NCBI GenBank assembly: GCA_964653595.1
Contig: CAZZHH010000048.1
Span: forward strand, 1-24,433
Length of the DNA stretch: 24,433 bases
DNA from: JBAXTE01 sp964653595
Lineage (GTDB): Bacteria; Bacteroidota; Bacteroidia; Bacteroidales; WCHB1-69
Direction of reading: 5' to 3'
A program made the position numbers and the translations under genes. The notes under the pieces were generated by a model. It saw only the letters and a list, made by a program, of their open reading frames with translations. It did no database searches and was not told the DNA's origin. This document shows positions 22,652-24,433 of the stretch, one piece after another (positions within the stretch are counted from its first letter, which is position 1; every line of letters begins with the position of its first letter).

Positions 22652-22660
22652 CTAAAATAT

Positions 22661-23191
22661 CTATTTTATTATTTCAACTTTTAATACAATACCTTTTGAT
22701 GTATATTTAATCCATTTACCTTTTTTTTCACCATTTATATAATTTCCTGTTTCTTCTAAAATTCCATTGGGATAATATGATTTATATTCTCCATCTAAAT
22801 TTCCATTCTTATAAGTATATATATGACTTAATATTCCATCTTCTGAGTAATGATAGTACAACCCATTAGCTAATATTGTATCTTGTATTAAAATATATTG
22901 ACCAGTACTGATTAATATTCCAACATAATTAAATCCAATTTTTTGATATTCACTTTCTCCTTTTTTTATCAATATATTACGAATCATACCATTAGGATAG
23001 TAAATTAAATCTATTACTTTGGTACTATCAATTTTCATTGATAATTTTTTAATACTTACCACTTCATTGCTTGATTTTACTGTATCATTTATACTTACTT
23101 CTATTTTTCTTGTTTGTGAAAAAACATTTTGCAACGTTGCAAAAAATAATGAGCTAACTATAAATATTTTAATTTGTTGTTGCCTTGCCAT
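22661..23191 (-). CDS. Exported MORN/YwqK-type repeat protein, candidate immunity protein
   Basis: A 176-residue protein. Residues 1-26 form a signal peptide (hydrophobic core IFIVSSLFFATL, cleavage after VFSQ), so the protein is exported. The second half has repeats of the MORN_2/YwqK kind: YYHYSEDGILSHIYTYKNG, NLDGEYKSYYPNGILEETGNY and INGEKKGKWIKYTSKGI, each about 20-22 residues. An earlier partial copy is near YYPNGMIRN. Some members of this group are annotated as YwqK-family antitoxins. The start overlaps the last 23 bases of the RHS gene, the position expected for an immunity gene. It is very AT-rich. The immunity role is inference; a stand-alone envelope repeat protein is the alternative. 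Confidence 0.75.
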   Translation of the reverse strand: MARQQQIKIFIVSSLFFATLQNVFSQTRKIEVSINDTVKSSNEVVSIKKLSMKIDSTKVIDLIYYPNGMIRNILIKKGESEYQKIGFNYVGILISTGQYILIQDTILANGLYYHYSEDGILSHIYTYKNGNLDGEYKSYYPNGILEETGNYINGEKKGKWIKYTSKGIVLKVEIIK

Positions 23192-24433
23192 TTGTAGCTG
23201 TTACTTTTATTGAAGGAATGCTTTTTTCTCCTACTGTTGGACTATAATCTCCACCAGTTCTTCCTGGTGAAGGTAATTGTCCAGAAGCAGCAGGAACGTA
23301 ACTTGTTCTGCCTATATAACCAGTAACTGTTTGACCTGTAGCTTTTGAAAGTTCTGTTACTAAATTTGGTAAGGCGAGTGAACTTTTTATCATCGCATCT
23401 CGTGTTGGAAAATCTTGTTTTAAATTAGCTTCAGGTGTTGCTGCATTGCAAGAGTACAAATCAAATTCGCACCCACTTGCAAAAGCACCTTGGTCTAATT
23501 TTTTTGCAACATCAATATTGAAATCTGTTTTATCAACATTATTTATATCGTAACCAGTATTCTCATAACCAAATGCAACTGTACTTGGTATTCCGTGAGA
23601 AAATGCCGAAACATCTGTTACTTGGTCATTTTTTCTATCAGTTGAAATGTTTTGATTTTTAGTGTTTTGTGAGTTTAAATAGTTTTTTACTTCATCGGCA
23701 GATTTTACATAAATTGGTGCTGGCAATCCATTTGCTTTTGCAAAGGCTGCAAATTGTTTTTTCTCATCTGCTGTATAATCTAAATCAAAAATTAACCAAC
23801 TTACCTTTTCATTTGATTTTGCTTGTTTTACTTCATTCAAATAATTTTTCAACTGAACTTTTGAAGCCATAATAAAATTCATCCTATTTTTATTATGCAA
23901 ATCTGCCCCTCCTGTAATAACTATTTTTTCTTCTCCGTCCGGATCCATACAAACGAGAGGACTATTTGAAACAAAACTAAATGGAGACTCACTAGGATAC
24001 TTACCAGCTTTGGGGTCAACACTTAACCACCTACCTAATCTTGGGTCTAATATTCGTGCGTCAAAATTTAGACTATTACCATTTCCTTTTACCTCATTAT
24101 CCAACTCCATCCCATTAAAGCCAAACCGATACTTATCGCTGCTAAAGGTACGTCCATCCATCGGGGAACCGAACGGATAGTAATCACTAGCACTGGTGAT
24201 ATCCGCCACATAGTAGTCAATGGTGCCGTTGTTGCCGTCGTCCACTGGGATTTTCTTATCGGTGACGGTGGTCAGGACATTACCCAAGTGGTTGGAGAAC
24301 TCGTATTGTTTATTACCCAGAACGTGGGTAAGGATGCCGCTGGTTGGGGCGGTGTAGCCAAACAGTTCCAACTCGGTGTTGTCGATGCCCACACGACTGC
24401 TGCCGTAGATTGGGCGTTCGATCACCTTGTAGG
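23169..24433 (-). CDS. RHS-repeat protein, C-terminal part, with a putative His-Cys toxin domain (truncated by window edge)
   Basis: The frame is open to the right edge, so the N-terminal part is missing; 421 codons are visible (numbering here from the GTG at 24425). Residues 1-135 are RHS core: IERPIYGSSRVG, SNHLGNVLTTVTD, YYPFGSPMDGR and the core-ending motif ARILDPRLGRWLSVDP (123-138), then NSPLVCMDPDGEE. After about residue 165 the sequence is unrelated to the core and forms a variable C-terminal domain. It contains H277 in AFSHGIPST and C326 in DLYSCNAAT, followed by a GYIGRTSY segment (369-376). This order resembles the His-Cys dyad of clan CD-like proteins such as the DUF4347 and CHAT groups. 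The gene is overlapped by an exported repeat protein. RHS core: sure; domain assignment: tentative. Confidence 0.85.
   Translation of the reverse strand, partial: YKVIERPIYGSSRVGIDNTELELFGYTAPTSGILTHVLGNKQYEFSNHLGNVLTTVTDKKIPVDDGNNGTIDYYVADITSASDYYPFGSPMDGRTFSSDKYRFGFNGMELDNEVKGNGNSLNFDARILDPRLGRWLSVDPKAGKYPSESPFSFVSNSPLVCMDPDGEEKIVITGGADLHNKNRMNFIMASKVQLKNYLNEVKQAKSNEKVSWLIFDLDYTADEKKQFAAFAKANGLPAPIYVKSADEVKNYLNSQNTKNQNISTDRKNDQVTDVSAFSHGIPSTVAFGYENTGYDINNVDKTDFNIDVAKKLDQGAFASGCEFDLYSCNAATPEANLKQDFPTRDAMIKSSLALPNLVTELSKATGQTVTGYIGRTSYVPAASGQLPSPGRTGGDYSPTVGEKSIPSIKVTATNGKATTN

Larger units (their letters stand above)
21535..22660. other. 1.1-kb gene-poor stretch rich in hairpins
   Basis: No convincing long gene on either strand. 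It holds two large hairpins just after the DUF1456 gene, a 36-codon Gly/aromatic ORF on the minus strand, and a run of stems between 21908 and 22035. It also has direct repeats at 22063/22088 and 22345/22385 and a group of three small hairpins at 22556-22651 next to the end of the repeat-protein gene. Two 60-codon open frames on the plus strand (21945-22139 and 22155-22343) have low-quality translations and I do not call them. Confidence 0.65.

Overview
The window looks like chromosomal DNA of an anaerobic (or anaerobe-derived) member of the Bacteroidota, probably Bacteroidales-like. The evidence is the family content and the promoters. Families include the Bacteroidota-type GlmU-like protein, type B L31, a LytTR/LytS pair with a LiaF-like partner, and an RHS protein with the usual Bacteroidota core wording. 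At least ten gene starts are preceded by the Bacteroidota -7 element TAnnTTTG, some with a TTG or TTTG about 19-21 bases upstream, and Shine-Dalgarno sequences are scarce. An aldehyde:ferredoxin oxidoreductase points to anaerobic metabolism. The first ~17.5 kb is AT-rich; from about 17.7 kb the composition becomes patchy.

Layout. 1-280: no gene, but a 16-base direct repeat that may be an insertion-sequence remnant. 281-2912 (minus): a three-gene signalling cluster in transcription order LiaF-like membrane protein, LytS-type sensor kinase, LytTR response regulator, the last two overlapping. 3068-4540 (minus): a stand-alone DnaB-C-domain ATPase followed 12 bases later by a DUF2148 cysteine-rich protein. 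4749-5759 (minus): a secreted protein of unknown function. 5920-8686 (plus): LuxC-type acyl-CoA reductase, ribosomal protein L31 type B, and the GlmU-like nucleotidyltransferase/acyltransferase. 8886-11957 (plus): Lon protease overlapping ClpS, then a cold-shock protein. 12035-13909 (plus): ABC-F protein 1. 14065-15939 (plus): aldehyde:ferredoxin oxidoreductase, converging on recA through a bidirectional terminator. 16055-17539 (minus): bcp-type peroxiredoxin and recA. 17704-18354 (minus): endonuclease III, divergent from a DUF2007 protein at 18412-18666. 18667-19126: a structured, gene-poor stretch with a possible 44-residue ORF. 19127-20764: ABC-F protein 2, clearly GC-richer than ABC-F 1. 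21070-21534: a DUF1456 (YehS-like) protein. 21535-22660: no convincing long gene but many inverted repeats and a 36-codon Gly/aromatic-rich ORF. 22661-24433 (minus): a polymorphic-toxin-like locus, in which the C-terminal end of an RHS protein (cut by the window edge) overlaps a secreted MORN/YwqK-type repeat protein.

How it fits together. Most of the window is housekeeping: proteolysis (Lon, ClpS), translation (L31, two ABC-F), DNA repair (RecA, Nth), envelope precursor supply (GlmU-like) and redox functions (AOR, peroxiredoxin). The most unusual part is the right end. There the RHS core gives way to an AT-richer C-terminal domain carrying a conserved-looking His and Cys in SHG and YSCNA contexts, reminiscent of clan CD (caspase/DUF4347-like) folds. 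Its neighbour is an overlapping, exported repeat protein placed where an immunity protein is expected. I propose this as a candidate toxin/immunity pair; the function is inference. Two gene-poor stretches (18.7-19.1 kb and 21.5-22.7 kb) hold strong hairpins that the protein genes do not explain.
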